From positions 1-19,577 of the forward strand of contig DBXP01000054.1 in NCBI GenBank assembly GCA_002309575.1: 19,577 nucleotides of DNA, written 5' to 3'. The notes beneath the pieces were generated by a model, which had not been told where the DNA came from, ran no database searches, and saw nothing but the letters and a program-made list of their open reading frames with translations. Positions within the stretch are counted from its first letter, which is position 1. Each line of letters opens with the position of its first letter. This DNA is from a bacterium UBP6_UBA1209. GTDB lineage: Bacteria; UBP6; UBA1177. Below, in pieces: positions 1-8,001 of the stretch. Position numbers and translations under genes: made by a program.

Positions 1-854
1 TTCTGGATGTTTTCGATGCGGTCTTTCGATTTTGTGGCTCTTGCGCGAGGTCCTCTGGCAAGCCATGCAAGCTCGCGCCTTAAAATCGTTCTCACTCTCT
101 CTTCGTTTGCGGCAAGTGAGTGGAAATATTCTGATTTCTTCTCAAGATAGTAGTCGTAGCACCCTTTGTAGTGAAACAGATCTGAGCCTTCGATCTCGTA
201 AATCGAGCTGCAGACAGAATCTAAGAAATAGCGGTCGTGCGTAACCATTATCACCGCCTTTTTTGTTTCGCGGAGATAGTCCTCAAGCCAGACGATCGTA
301 TCGATATCGAGGTGGTTCGTGGGCTCGTCGAGCAGCAGAAGCCCCGAATCCTTGACGATGCACTGCGCCAGAGCCACTTTTTTCACCATTCCGCCAGAAA
401 GTTCGCCCATTTTGAGGGTGAGATCGCTTATTCCGAGGCGGGTGAGAATGGATTTGATCTCCGATTCGTAACTTCTTACGTTCAGAGTGTCGATTTTTTC
501 GGCAAGTTCCGCCGCATCTTCAGAGCCGAAGCCGCTGCAGGCGATTTCGTAACGCTTGATGAGGTTCAGTTTTTCGTCGTTTCCGGAGAAAATGTGGTCG
601 GCGATCGTCTTTTCAGGATCGATTTCGGGAATCTGGCTTAGAAATGCGACCGCAGCCGACTTGTTTATCGCCACGGTTCCGCTTTCAGGCTCTTCAAGAC
701 CTGCGATTATTTTGAGCAGAGTCGATTTTCCGCAGCCGTTCACGCCGATGAGTGCGACTTTTTCGCCGTTTTCGACCCCGAAAGAAATATCTTTGAAAAG
801 GACCCGCTCCGCTTTGATGCAGGTCACGCCCGAAACTGAAACTACATTAGGCAT
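1..854 (-). CDS. uup: ABC-F family ATPase, Uup-like (partial, C-terminus beyond left edge)
   Basis: I translated this frame by hand; it is open at the left edge, and 284 codons lie in the window. The first ATPase domain is complete: Walker A GVNGCGKST at residues 37-45, signature LSGGM at 152-156, and Walker B with LLLLDEPTNHLD at 172-183. It is followed by the inter-domain linker, which contains WLARGPRARATKSKDRIE, the Arg/Lys-rich pattern typical of Uup. There are no membrane segments, as expected for ABC-F proteins, which act on ribosomes or nucleic acid rather than in transport. ATG at 852-854 is the first start after an in-frame stop. That stop is the TAA of the upstream lipoprotein gene, 21 nt away, so the two are probably cotranscribed. 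I see no Shine-Dalgarno sequence before the ATG. The ABC-F family is certain; Uup rather than another subfamily is likely from the linker. The second ATPase domain is outside the window. Confidence 0.93.
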   Translation of the reverse strand, partial: MPNVVSVSGVTCIKAERVLFKDISFGVENGEKVALIGVNGCGKSTLLKIIAGLEEPESGTVAINKSAAVAFLSQIPEIDPEKTIADHIFSGNDEKLNLIKRYEIACSGFGSEDAAELAEKIDTLNVRSYESEIKSILTRLGISDLTLKMGELSGGMVKKVALAQCIVKDSGLLLLDEPTNHLDIDTIVWLEDYLRETKKAVIMVTHDRYFLDSVCSSIYEIEGSDLFHYKGCYDYYLEKKSEYFHSLAANEERVRTILRRELAWLARGPRARATKSKDRIENIQ

Positions 855-875
855 GGATTTTTTGGTAGAAAATGT

Positions 876-2423
876 TTAGTTCATAGAGCCTCTGACGCAC
901 CTTGTGTAGTGGTTTGCCGAGTCATAGCTGTAGAAAACAGCGCCCGTCATAAAGTTTATCGCCCAGACTCTGTTGGTTTTTGTCGGATCATTTGTGCTTG
1001 TCCAATATGAGTCGTCGATCTGTTGGGAAATTGCTTCCGGCAGATAGTTCCCGCTGCCGCATCCGTTGCAGGCTGTCGAGAAATTTGAACTGTATCCCGC
1101 ATTGTCGGCGTCTACCTTGCATTCATTGGTTTTCGCACAGCCGATGACGAGCGATTTCAGCTCTGTGAGGTTCGGAAGTCTCCAGTCGTCGTGACCGGCA
1201 TAGTTGAGATCTTCGCAGTAAGTTTTGGCATTTTCCCAGCCTTTCACTCTTTGGAGAACTGCATCCCATTTATTCAGGATTTCGTCTACGGTACCGTTCT
1301 GCCATTCAAGGCCGTTTGCCGCAAGATAGGTCTCTTCAGGAGTGACGACACACCTGTTTTTGCTGCACCACTTTCCTTCAGGGCATTCAGTGTCGGATAT
1401 GCATTCCCATGAGGGATCGGTCGCAGCTGCCGCCTCATGTTCAGGAACATCGGCTGCGGAGCCTGCACGGACACATCTTACCCAGTGCGTGCTGCTCATC
1501 CCGTCATTTCCGCTGTTGATCTGACCGCTTATGTAGTTGACATACCAAAAACCGATAAGCCCTTCATTTTTGGTGCTAGACCACAATCTGTAAGGGTCTC
1601 CGTACATTGCAGGAACTATGTAGTACTGGCCGTTTTCGAAGTTTCTCTCCCCGAGCCGGCAGTCCTCTTCAAAGTTTAGATATGAAACCGCGGGATCATA
1701 CTGAGTCGTATCGAGAGCGTCGCAGCCCATGCACGAGTTGCCGAAACCAAGCGTATTGTCTTTGTCCTTATTGCAGCTGTTCTGTGCTGCACAGCCTTCG
1801 CTCGTCGGGCATTTTCCGCCGGTCATGGTCGTGCTCACGCCTCTGACAAGAGTTCTGAGCTCGTCGATTGTCGGCAGTCTCCAGTCGTCAGCTCCGGCAA
1901 GAACGAGGTTGTCGCAGTAGGTGACAGCGTTTGCGTGTGAAATGCCGGTGCCGCTGACACCCTGGTTGCCCATCGGATTTTCCCAGATGAGGCAGGTATC
2001 CGGGTCGACCCAGATGCCTTGTGAATTTTTGTCAAAACCGCTGACTGTACCTGTGTTGCCGGTATCTCCGATTTCACCGCTGTCACCGGAGTCTGCAGGA
2101 GTTCCGCTGCAGTTTGTCGTGTTCCAGCCGGAGCAGTCGCTGTTGCAAATAGCGATCCCTGAGGTGTAGCCAGGATCTAATTCAGCACAATTTTTTGTGT
2201 CGCCGTCACAGATTTCGCCGGCGTCGATTACCTGGTTCCCGCATTCTGAATTATGCTGGTTGTTTCCGCCTTCGTTGTTTTCACCAGAATTGTTGCCGTT
2301 GTTTTCTTCCTGATTGCTGCTGTTGTTTCCGTTCTGTGTCTCTTCATCTTCCTCGTCTGAAGCACAAGCTGCGAACATAAAGGAAAGAGCCAGAAAAATT
2401 AACAATAAACGAGATAAACGCAT
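876..2423 (-). CDS. DUF1566 (Lcl C-terminal-like) double-domain lipoprotein
   Basis: The product is a predicted 515-residue lipoprotein of unknown role. I chose ATG at 2421-2423 because AAGGAGGA lies just upstream; an earlier in-frame start would add 17 residues with no ribosome site. The N-terminus is a hydrophobic signal ending FAAC (Cys20). An acidic, Asn-rich linker follows, with a CGNQVIDAGEICD segment (61-73) resembling the Cys-rich repeats common in myxobacterial secreted proteins. Two DUF1566-type domains cover about 136-322 and 366-515. Each carries a YCxxL element, the motif DWRLP (180-184 and 413-417), a W[ST]ST motif and a closing RCVR. A short Cys-rich segment (CISDTECPEGKWC) joins the domains. 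DUF1566 folds resemble C-type lectins, so surface binding is plausible but is inference. It lies upstream of the uup-like gene. Confidence 0.88.
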   Translation of the reverse strand: MRLSRLLLIFLALSFMFAACASDEEDEETQNGNNSSNQEENNGNNSGENNEGGNNQHNSECGNQVIDAGEICDGDTKNCAELDPGYTSGIAICNSDCSGWNTTNCSGTPADSGDSGEIGDTGNTGTVSGFDKNSQGIWVDPDTCLIWENPMGNQGVSGTGISHANAVTYCDNLVLAGADDWRLPTIDELRTLVRGVSTTMTGGKCPTSEGCAAQNSCNKDKDNTLGFGNSCMGCDALDTTQYDPAVSYLNFEEDCRLGERNFENGQYYIVPAMYGDPYRLWSSTKNEGLIGFWYVNYISGQINSGNDGMSSTHWVRCVRAGSAADVPEHEAAAATDPSWECISDTECPEGKWCSKNRCVVTPEETYLAANGLEWQNGTVDEILNKWDAVLQRVKGWENAKTYCEDLNYAGHDDWRLPNLTELKSLVIGCAKTNECKVDADNAGYSSNFSTACNGCGSGNYLPEAISQQIDDSYWTSTNDPTKTNRVWAINFMTGAVFYSYDSANHYTRCVRGSMN

Positions 2424-2495
2424 TTGATCCTCCTTAAAACTAAAAAGAGTCAGAATCATACCTAAATGAAGCAAACACAGCTTTTTAACATAAAG

Positions 2496-2571
2496 AAATG
2501 GTGTTGTAAAATTTTCGCAAAATGTTAAATACCGATAAACCTTGACTTTTTGTCGTTATTCAGCACCATTT
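2496..2571. repeat. Separated inverted repeat in the divergent lipoprotein/tyrS gap
   Basis: GAAATGGTGTTG (2495-2506) and the reverse complement of CAGCACCATTTC (2561-2572) match at 11 of 12 positions, with 54 nt between them. The spacer contains a small palindrome, ATTTT-CGC-AAAAT (2511-2523), and a TTGACT hexamer (2542-2547). The arms flank the region where tyrS transcription should begin, so a paired operator or a leader fold is possible. Nothing here shows function. Confidence 0.35.
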
Positions 2572-2601
2572 CCGCCGTTTTTAGTTGATTAGGAGGATTT
2601 T

Positions 2602-3876
2602 ATGTCAGTTTACGATGTACTCAAAGAGCGCGGTTTTATCGCCCAGCTTACGGATGACGGGATAATCGAACACCTTAAAAATAACAAGGTCACTGTCTAC
2701 TGTGGTTTCGATCCGACGGCAAACAGTCTCCACATCGGAAATCTGGTCCCGATCATGGGGCTTGCTCACTTCCAGAGATGCGGGCACAAAGTTCTTGCCC
2801 TTGTCGGCGGTGCAACGGGAATGATAGGCGACCCGAGCGGCAGATCGACCGAAAGGAATCTACAAACTATTGAAAAGGTTAGGGAAAACGTAGAGTCGAT
2901 AAAGAAGCAGATGGGGATCGTCCTTAAATTCGACGGCGAAAATCCGGCTGAAATCGTCAACAACTACGACTGGACGGCAAATATGTCGATACTTGACTGG
3001 CTCAGAGATGTCGGCAAGTTTTTCACGGTAAACTACATGATGACGAAAGATTCGGTCAAGACGAGGATCGCTTCGGAAAACGGTATTTCGTTCACCGAGT
3101 TCAGCTACATGACGCTCCAGTCACATGACTTTTACCACCTTTTCAAGGAGAAAAACTGCACGGTCCAGTTCGGCGGAAACGACCAGTGGGGCAACATCAC
3201 GGCAGGACTTGAGCTCATCAGAAGGATAAATCCGGACGACGGCGGCAAGGCTTTCGGAATGACCTTCCCGCTTGTGACGACATCAACGGGCGAGAAGTTC
3301 GGCAAAAGTGCCGGAAACGCGGTATGGCTCGATGCAGAGAAGACTTCGCCTTACCAATACTACCAGTACTGGATCAACGTGACAGACGAGGATGTCGAAA
3401 AGATGCTCAAGCTCTTCACCTTCCTTGATATTTCTGAAATCGAAGCGGTCATGGAGGAGCACAAGCGTGAGCCCCACTTAAGAAAGGCTCAGATCCTTCT
3501 TGCGACCGAAGCGACGCGTATCATGCACGGTGATTCGGGAGTCGCCAGCGCGAAAGCTGCAAGCGAAGCTCTCTTCGGAGGCGACCTCCACGGTCTCAGC
3601 GAGCGCGATCTTCTCAGCATTTTCAAGGATGTTCCCTCCAGCAGGATCGAAAAGAGCGAATTCGAAACAGGCATAAATATCGCGGATCTTCTTGTCAGAA
3701 CGAACGCTCAGCCCTCAAAGAGCAAGGCGAGAGCGCTTGTAGCCCAGGGCGGCTGCTATATCAACAACGAAAAGTGCGAAAACGCTGATGCGGTGATTTC
3801 GACCGGATCGCTTCTTCACGGTTCGATCCTTGTCCTGCGCTGCGGCAAAAAGAACTACCATCTCGTAACTCTTTAA
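2602..3876 (+). CDS. tyrS: Tyrosyl-tRNA synthetase
   Basis: This is a cytoplasmic class I aminoacyl-tRNA synthetase that charges tRNA-Tyr with tyrosine. At 424 residues it has the usual length of bacterial TyrRS. The HIGH-type motif is HIGN (44-47) in the context GFDPTANSLHIGNL, and the KMSKS-type loop is KFGKS (232-236). The tyrosine pocket segments YMTLQSHDFYHL and QFGGNDQWGN are present. The C-terminal 60 residues (DLLVRTNAQPSKSKARALV onward) form the S4-like tRNA-binding domain. The start has a good ribosome site (AGGAGG before the ATG). A lipoprotein gene follows after 86 nt. The leader is only about 60 nt from the nearest -35-like hexamer, too short for a T-box. Confidence 0.97.
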   Translation: MSVYDVLKERGFIAQLTDDGIIEHLKNNKVTVYCGFDPTANSLHIGNLVPIMGLAHFQRCGHKVLALVGGATGMIGDPSGRSTERNLQTIEKVRENVESIKKQMGIVLKFDGENPAEIVNNYDWTANMSILDWLRDVGKFFTVNYMMTKDSVKTRIASENGISFTEFSYMTLQSHDFYHLFKEKNCTVQFGGNDQWGNITAGLELIRRINPDDGGKAFGMTFPLVTTSTGEKFGKSAGNAVWLDAEKTSPYQYYQYWINVTDEDVEKMLKLFTFLDISEIEAVMEEHKREPHLRKAQILLATEATRIMHGDSGVASAKAASEALFGGDLHGLSERDLLSIFKDVPSSRIEKSEFETGINIADLLVRTNAQPSKSKARALVAQGGCYINNEKCENADAVISTGSLLHGSILVLRCGKKNYHLVTL

Positions 3877-3904
3877 TTCTCTTCAAAAATAGAGATTTTT
3901 TCTC

Positions 3905-3932
3905 TTTAAAAAATAATTTTTTCCACTATAAT
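3905..3932 (+). promoter_or_regulatory. Candidate sigma70 promoter for the EGF-like lipoprotein
   Basis: A perfect TATAAT (3927-3932) lies 16 nt after TTTAAA (3905-3910, four of six matches to TTGACA), in an AT-rich gap after tyrS. It sits about 30 nt before the lipoprotein start at 3963. An AGAGA-T6-TCTCT hairpin (3891-3905) just upstream may weakly terminate tyrS transcription. This is pattern matching only. Confidence 0.4.
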
Positions 3933-3962
3933 AATACGTTTTTTATTTATTAGGAGGTTGAA

Positions 3963-4991
3963 ATGAAAAGGTTTTCGATACTTATGCTTGTCCTGACGCT
4001 TTCGTTTCTGGCGGTTTCATGCGCAGAGGATGAAGATGATACGACTCAGGGCGGTTTCACAGGCAACCTGCCGTGCGACATAGAGACAGACACCTTTACC
4101 TGCACGAACGATCTTATGCAGGTGCTCGAGTGCAAAGCCGAGATGGGTGAATCGGGCAGCTTCTGGAAGGTTTCGAGAAACTGCAATTCCAACTACGGCG
4201 AATACTGCCAGATCAAGGCAGACGGAACAGCTGTCTGCTCGGCTGAGGACCTTTCGGGAGAGACGACGACCGATGAAGATCAGAACCTGCTTCCGGGCGA
4301 AGAAGAACCTGATGAGGCGCCTGCAGAACCCGACAGCGAGCTTCCGGCAGCTGATGCTGACGAAGAGGAGCCGGATGAAGAGGTTGATTCCGAGACCGTT
4401 CCCGATGAGACTCAGGATGAGGAAGCAGATGAAACTCCTGAACCGGACGAGGAGGAGCCGCAGACATCAGGCTGCAACTCAGGTTTTGTACAGCTTTCAG
4501 ACGGATCCTGCAAACCGGATTGCGAGCACGGAGCATACAACTGCCCGTCGAACAAGAGATGCGCATACGATACCACGACAAACGAACCCGGCTGCATCGC
4601 CTGCGCTGACGGCTATTACGGAAACGACTGCATGAGCTGTGATATCAACACCTTCTGCAACGCCCATGCAAACATCTGCGTTTTCAATTCCAACAACAGT
4701 TCGAACACATGCACCTGCCTTGAGGGCTATACCGGCGCGACATGCGGAGGCTGCGTCGACGGTTACGTCAATATCGCGGCGGCAGGAGAGCCTTTGAACT
4801 GCAAAAAGGACTGCGAGCTTTGCTACGACGGAATACAATATTACATGGGCATTATGCCTATTGAAGCACACGGTCAGTGCAATTACGAAACTCAGACATG
4901 TGTCTGCCTGGACGGATGGACAACAAATGTTTTGGTCTCCGAAATGACTCCATACTGTTCGGTAGATCCGAACGCTTCGAGCGGCGAATAG
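3963..4991 (+). CDS. Cys-rich EGF-like lipoprotein with acidic linker
   Basis: The product is a predicted 342-residue outer-surface lipoprotein. The signal peptide MKRFSILMLVLTLSFLAVSC ends at Cys20. A small domain with seven cysteines (about 38-92) is followed by a long linker rich in Asp, Glu and Pro (99-167) and a Cys-rich C-terminal half (171-340). That half contains EGF-like spacing, for example CADGYYGNDCMSCD and CTCLEGYTGATCGGC. Such modules usually rest on disulphides and mediate extracellular contacts. I do not recognise a named family or a catalytic motif. The start is well supported by TTAGGAGG nine nt upstream. Although it lies between two housekeeping genes, it has its own promoter-like sequence. 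The acidic linker resembles that of the lipoprotein at 16102. Confidence 0.85.
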   Translation: MKRFSILMLVLTLSFLAVSCAEDEDDTTQGGFTGNLPCDIETDTFTCTNDLMQVLECKAEMGESGSFWKVSRNCNSNYGEYCQIKADGTAVCSAEDLSGETTTDEDQNLLPGEEEPDEAPAEPDSELPAADADEEEPDEEVDSETVPDETQDEEADETPEPDEEEPQTSGCNSGFVQLSDGSCKPDCEHGAYNCPSNKRCAYDTTTNEPGCIACADGYYGNDCMSCDINTFCNAHANICVFNSNNSSNTCTCLEGYTGATCGGCVDGYVNIAAAGEPLNCKKDCELCYDGIQYYMGIMPIEAHGQCNYETQTCVCLDGWTTNVLVSEMTPYCSVDPNASSGE

Positions 4992-5025
4992 TTTTGTTTC
5001 CCTTTGTTGATTTTGGAGGATGAAT

Positions 5026-6315
5026 ATGACGATCCACATTGTTACGGGAACTCAATGGGGAGATGAAGGAAAGGGTAAAGTTGTAGATCTGCTTACGGAA
5101 AACGTCGATGTCGTCTGCCGCTACCAGGGCGGGAACAATGCAGGTCACACTATAGTCGTTGACGGCAGAAAGTTCGACCTCCACGCGATCCCTTCCGGAA
5201 TTTTGCGTGAAAATACCGTCAGCTTTATCGGAAACGGTGTCGTCCTTGATCCGACCCAGTTTGTCAGCGAGTCTGCAAAGCTTGCCGAGAAGGGTGTAAA
5301 GGTCACGCCGGAATGCCTGATGATTTCTCCGAGAACAACTGTAATTATGGAATATCACAAGGTTTTGGATAAATGCCGCGAAGAGGCCAAGAAAAACAGG
5401 ATCGGAACCACCGGGCGCGGGATCGGTCCGGCTTACGAGGATAAGGTCTCCAGAGTCGGTATCAGATGCGGAGATCTGCTTGAAAAGGAGACTCTCCGCG
5501 AAAAGATCCAGGCTGCTCTGCAGGAAAAGAACGCGCTTTTTCAATCGATTTACAACGTCAAGCCCTTCGATGCCGATGAGCTGACCGAGAGATATTTCGA
5601 GTACGGCAAGGTGCTGGCTCCCTACATCCTTCCGATGGATTTCAGCTTTGCAGAATATGCGAAGGGCAAAAAGATCCTCTTCGAGGGTGCTCAGGGCGCG
5701 ATGCTCGATATCGACCACGGAACATATCCGTTCGTCACCTCGTCGAACACGCTTTCCGGATATTTCGGTCTCGGCACTGGCATTCCGTCAACCAAGGTCG
5801 ACGACAGCATAGGACTTGTCAAGGCCTACACGACGAGAGTGGGCGAGGGACCCTTCCCGACGGAGGATTTCGGAGCTGACGGTGAGACACTGAGAAAGGT
5901 CGGCTGCGAGTTCGGGACCACGACCGGCAGACCGCGCAGATGCGGCTGGCTTGACGGAGTTGCGCTGAAATATATCTTCGACATGAGCGGTTTCACCTCG
6001 ATCGCGCTCACGAAACTCGATGTCCTCAACTCGTTTGCCAAGATCAAGGTCGCGACGGCCTACAGGATCGACGGAAAGTGCTTCAACTATTTCCCGGCTT
6101 CGATAAACCTCGTCAAGCGTGTAGAACCCGTCTACACGGAGCTCGACGGATGGCAGTGCGATATTTCGGATGTCAGGGATTTCAATGACCTGCCCGCTGC
6201 AGCAAAGAATTATATATCGTTTATTGAAAAGCTTCTCGGCGTTCCGGTCTCGATCATCTCCGTCGGTGCCGACAGAGCCGAAACCATCGTCCGCAGAGAG
6301 TTTCTGGCTGTCTGA
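5026..6315 (+). CDS. purA: Adenylosuccinate synthetase
   Basis: PurA joins IMP and aspartate using GTP to give adenylosuccinate, the first committed step to AMP. The protein has 429 residues, close to the family norm of about 430. The P-loop GDEGKGK (12-18) contains the catalytic Asp13, and NNAGHT carries the catalytic His41. TTGRGIGPAY, FEGAQGAMLDIDHGTYPFVTSS in its usual position, and a C-terminal SVGADRAETI are further family hallmarks. I chose ATG at 5026 because GGAGGA (5015-5020) is five nt upstream; the in-frame ATG at 5020 overlaps that ribosome site. The upstream lipoprotein stop is 34 nt away, and the YccF gene starts five nt downstream. Confidence 0.97.
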   Translation: MTIHIVTGTQWGDEGKGKVVDLLTENVDVVCRYQGGNNAGHTIVVDGRKFDLHAIPSGILRENTVSFIGNGVVLDPTQFVSESAKLAEKGVKVTPECLMISPRTTVIMEYHKVLDKCREEAKKNRIGTTGRGIGPAYEDKVSRVGIRCGDLLEKETLREKIQAALQEKNALFQSIYNVKPFDADELTERYFEYGKVLAPYILPMDFSFAEYAKGKKILFEGAQGAMLDIDHGTYPFVTSSNTLSGYFGLGTGIPSTKVDDSIGLVKAYTTRVGEGPFPTEDFGADGETLRKVGCEFGTTTGRPRRCGWLDGVALKYIFDMSGFTSIALTKLDVLNSFAKIKVATAYRIDGKCFNYFPASINLVKRVEPVYTELDGWQCDISDVRDFNDLPAAAKNYISFIEKLLGVPVSIISVGADRAETIVRREFLAV

Positions 6316-6320
6316 GAAAA

Positions 6321-6686
6321 ATGGGTACCATCGGAAACATCATCTGGTTCATCTTCGGCGGGCTCATCGGCGGTCTGCTCTGGTGTCTCGCCGGTCTTTT
6401 GTGTTTTGTCACGATAATCGGCATCCCGGTCGGATTGCAGTGCTTCAAGTTCGCGGATGTATTCTTTTTTCCTTTTGGAAAGGAGATCACGTACGGAGGC
6501 AGCTCGTTTTCGTTTTTGGTCAACATAATCTGGATAATCTGCTTCGGCTGGGAGCTGGCTCTGAGCTATATCGGCGCAGGGCTGATTTTTTGTGTCACGA
6601 TAATCGGTATCCCCTTCGGACTTCAGTTTTTCAAGCTTGCAAAACTGGCTTTTCTGCCATTCGGTGCGACAGTCAGCAGGAGTTGA
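6321..6686 (+). CDS. yccF: YccF domain inner-membrane protein
   Basis: This is a 121-residue hydrophobic protein made of two YccF-type repeats. Each has a transmembrane segment, then the signature TIIGIP-G-Q-FK (VTIIGIPVGLQCFKFA in the first half, VTIIGIPFGLQFFKLA in the second), then an FPFG or LPFG turn. This matches the YccF (DUF307) family of small inner-membrane proteins, whose function is not established. It starts five nt after the purA stop with only a weak purine stretch upstream, so it is probably translated in the purA operon. Its stop lies 31 nt from the end of the convergent gene on the minus strand. No clear hairpin separates them. Confidence 0.9.
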   Translation: MGTIGNIIWFIFGGLIGGLLWCLAGLLCFVTIIGIPVGLQCFKFADVFFFPFGKEITYGGSSFSFLVNIIWIICFGWELALSYIGAGLIFCVTIIGIPFGLQFFKLAKLAFLPFGATVSRS

Positions 6687-6717
6687 CCTGTATCTGTAAA
6701 CTTATTTTTTTGAGGGA

Positions 6718-7992
6718 TTATTCTGCGAAGAATTCGTTGAGATTGATCGACGAGAGGAATTTTTTGACGACGGCAGTCGCCATTTTCCTTGTTTCGGTTG
6801 TGATCCGTGCGTTCATGTCAGCCCTTTTTACCGAAAACGCAGGGTGTTTGTAGCTTGTGATTTTGTACTTCTTTCCGTCGATGAAGGTGTGAAGGAAGAT
6901 CTCAAGCTCGATCCTGGCGTATTCATCGACCTGCCTTGAGTTTCCGCGGATCTCGATCGAAATTTTCTGCTTCACGTCGTTCTGAGTCGGGACGATGTTG
7001 AAGTCAAGAAGAGTCTTTTCAACGTCGGTTTTGATGTCGACCGGGCACTTGATCTCAAGTTTGACCTCTTTTTTGCCGAGCTTTTCCGGAATGAGGATCA
7101 GCTCGACCGTCTTTTTGTCGCCCTTTCTGATCGATGCGCTTCCCGAGAGCGTTTTGAAGCCCTCTGTTTTGACTGTAAAGTCGTACTGTCCGGGCTTCAG
7201 GAAGATCTTTTTGTTCAGCTCGTAGGATGCACCGTCGATATCTACCTTGCCGGAGACGTCCGAGCGGGCTTTGAAGACGATCGACCCGTGCTTTGCAAGT
7301 TTTTCGATCTGCTCTTTTAGCTTGCCGAGGGTATCGATATACTGCTGTCTGCCCGGGATCTGCGTGTCGGTCACGGCATATAAGAGCGAGTAGGCGAGGT
7401 ATATTTTCGTAAGTACGCCGTCGTAGTTTGCCGGATCCAGATCTTCAAGGCTCTCAGGCAGCGTTTTGGTAAGGTAAGTAACAGTATTTATTACTGATTC
7501 TGCTGTCATGAAAGCCGTTATCTGATACTCGCCGGACCTCTTCATCGGCTGGGTGTAGCTGACACCTTTGAGGAAAGTCGTCGAGCTTGTTTTGATATCC
7601 TCGCTGAACGACTGCGAATACTTTCCTTCGACCTCGGACTGCGCGATCTCTGTCCTGGAGCTTACGGTCACGACGATCGCGTTGCTGAGCTGGGCAAGAG
7701 CGTCAAGACGCGCCGCCTTTTCGGTCGCGCCGGTCCCGAAGCCCTTCAGAACGGATTTCGAGAGTGCCGGTCTGGCATTGCCGGAGCTCTTTGTCATCGA
7801 TTCGTCAAGCTCTGTAAATGCCTTTTGCACATCCTTTTGCGACTCCTTGTAGCTGTTTTCGCCGGAGAGCTCGCTGAAGGCCTCGTCGGCATTCTCCTTC
7901 GCGGTGTCAAAGTTCTTCTCTTTAGCCGCAAATAGCTGGGAAGTCGAGAAAACAACTATTAAAATCAGGATGTTATATAAAAAATTTTTCAT
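6718..7992 (-). CDS. Exported protein with LPP20-like and PEGA-like domains
   Basis: This 424-residue protein begins with a signal peptide (MKNFLYNILILIVVFSTSQL, then FAAKE) without a lipobox, so it is likely periplasmic. After a Lys/Glu-rich helical stretch (25-70), residues about 83-165 (GFGTGATEKAARLDALAQLS and following) resemble the LPP20 / FlgO-FlgP type fold. Residues about 236-303 (GSIVFKARSDVSGKVDIDG to VELILIPE, with FLKPGQYDFTV) fit a PEGA-type beta-sandwich. A C-terminal alpha/beta region of about 110 residues follows. It is the last gene of a three-gene minus-strand set, nine nt after the previous stop; GAGG is near the ATG. The function is unknown. An envelope role is inferred from the signal peptide and neighbours. 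The domain calls are by eye. Confidence 0.78.
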   Translation of the reverse strand: MKNFLYNILILIVVFSTSQLFAAKEKNFDTAKENADEAFSELSGENSYKESQKDVQKAFTELDESMTKSSGNARPALSKSVLKGFGTGATEKAARLDALAQLSNAIVVTVSSRTEIAQSEVEGKYSQSFSEDIKTSSTTFLKGVSYTQPMKRSGEYQITAFMTAESVINTVTYLTKTLPESLEDLDPANYDGVLTKIYLAYSLLYAVTDTQIPGRQQYIDTLGKLKEQIEKLAKHGSIVFKARSDVSGKVDIDGASYELNKKIFLKPGQYDFTVKTEGFKTLSGSASIRKGDKKTVELILIPEKLGKKEVKLEIKCPVDIKTDVEKTLLDFNIVPTQNDVKQKISIEIRGNSRQVDEYARIELEIFLHTFIDGKKYKITSYKHPAFSVKRADMNARITTETRKMATAVVKKFLSSINLNEFFAE

Positions 7993-8001
7993 AGATCGCC
8001 T

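Noticed and set aside
237..879. Plus-strand open frames at the left edge
   Set aside because: They are antisense to the ABC-F ATPase, whose Walker and signature motifs are on the minus strand.
2542..2601. tyrS sigma70 promoter or T-box leader
   Set aside because: TTGACT has no acceptable -10 at 16-18 nt, and the leader is too short and lacks the T-box sequence and terminator.
4858..5718. 286-codon open frame on the minus strand
   Set aside because: It is antisense to purA and the end of the EGF-like gene, both clearly coding; its translation has no recognisable domain.
6687..6717. Bidirectional terminator between yccF and the minus-strand trio
   Set aside because: There is a T-run on the plus strand but no stem preceding it.
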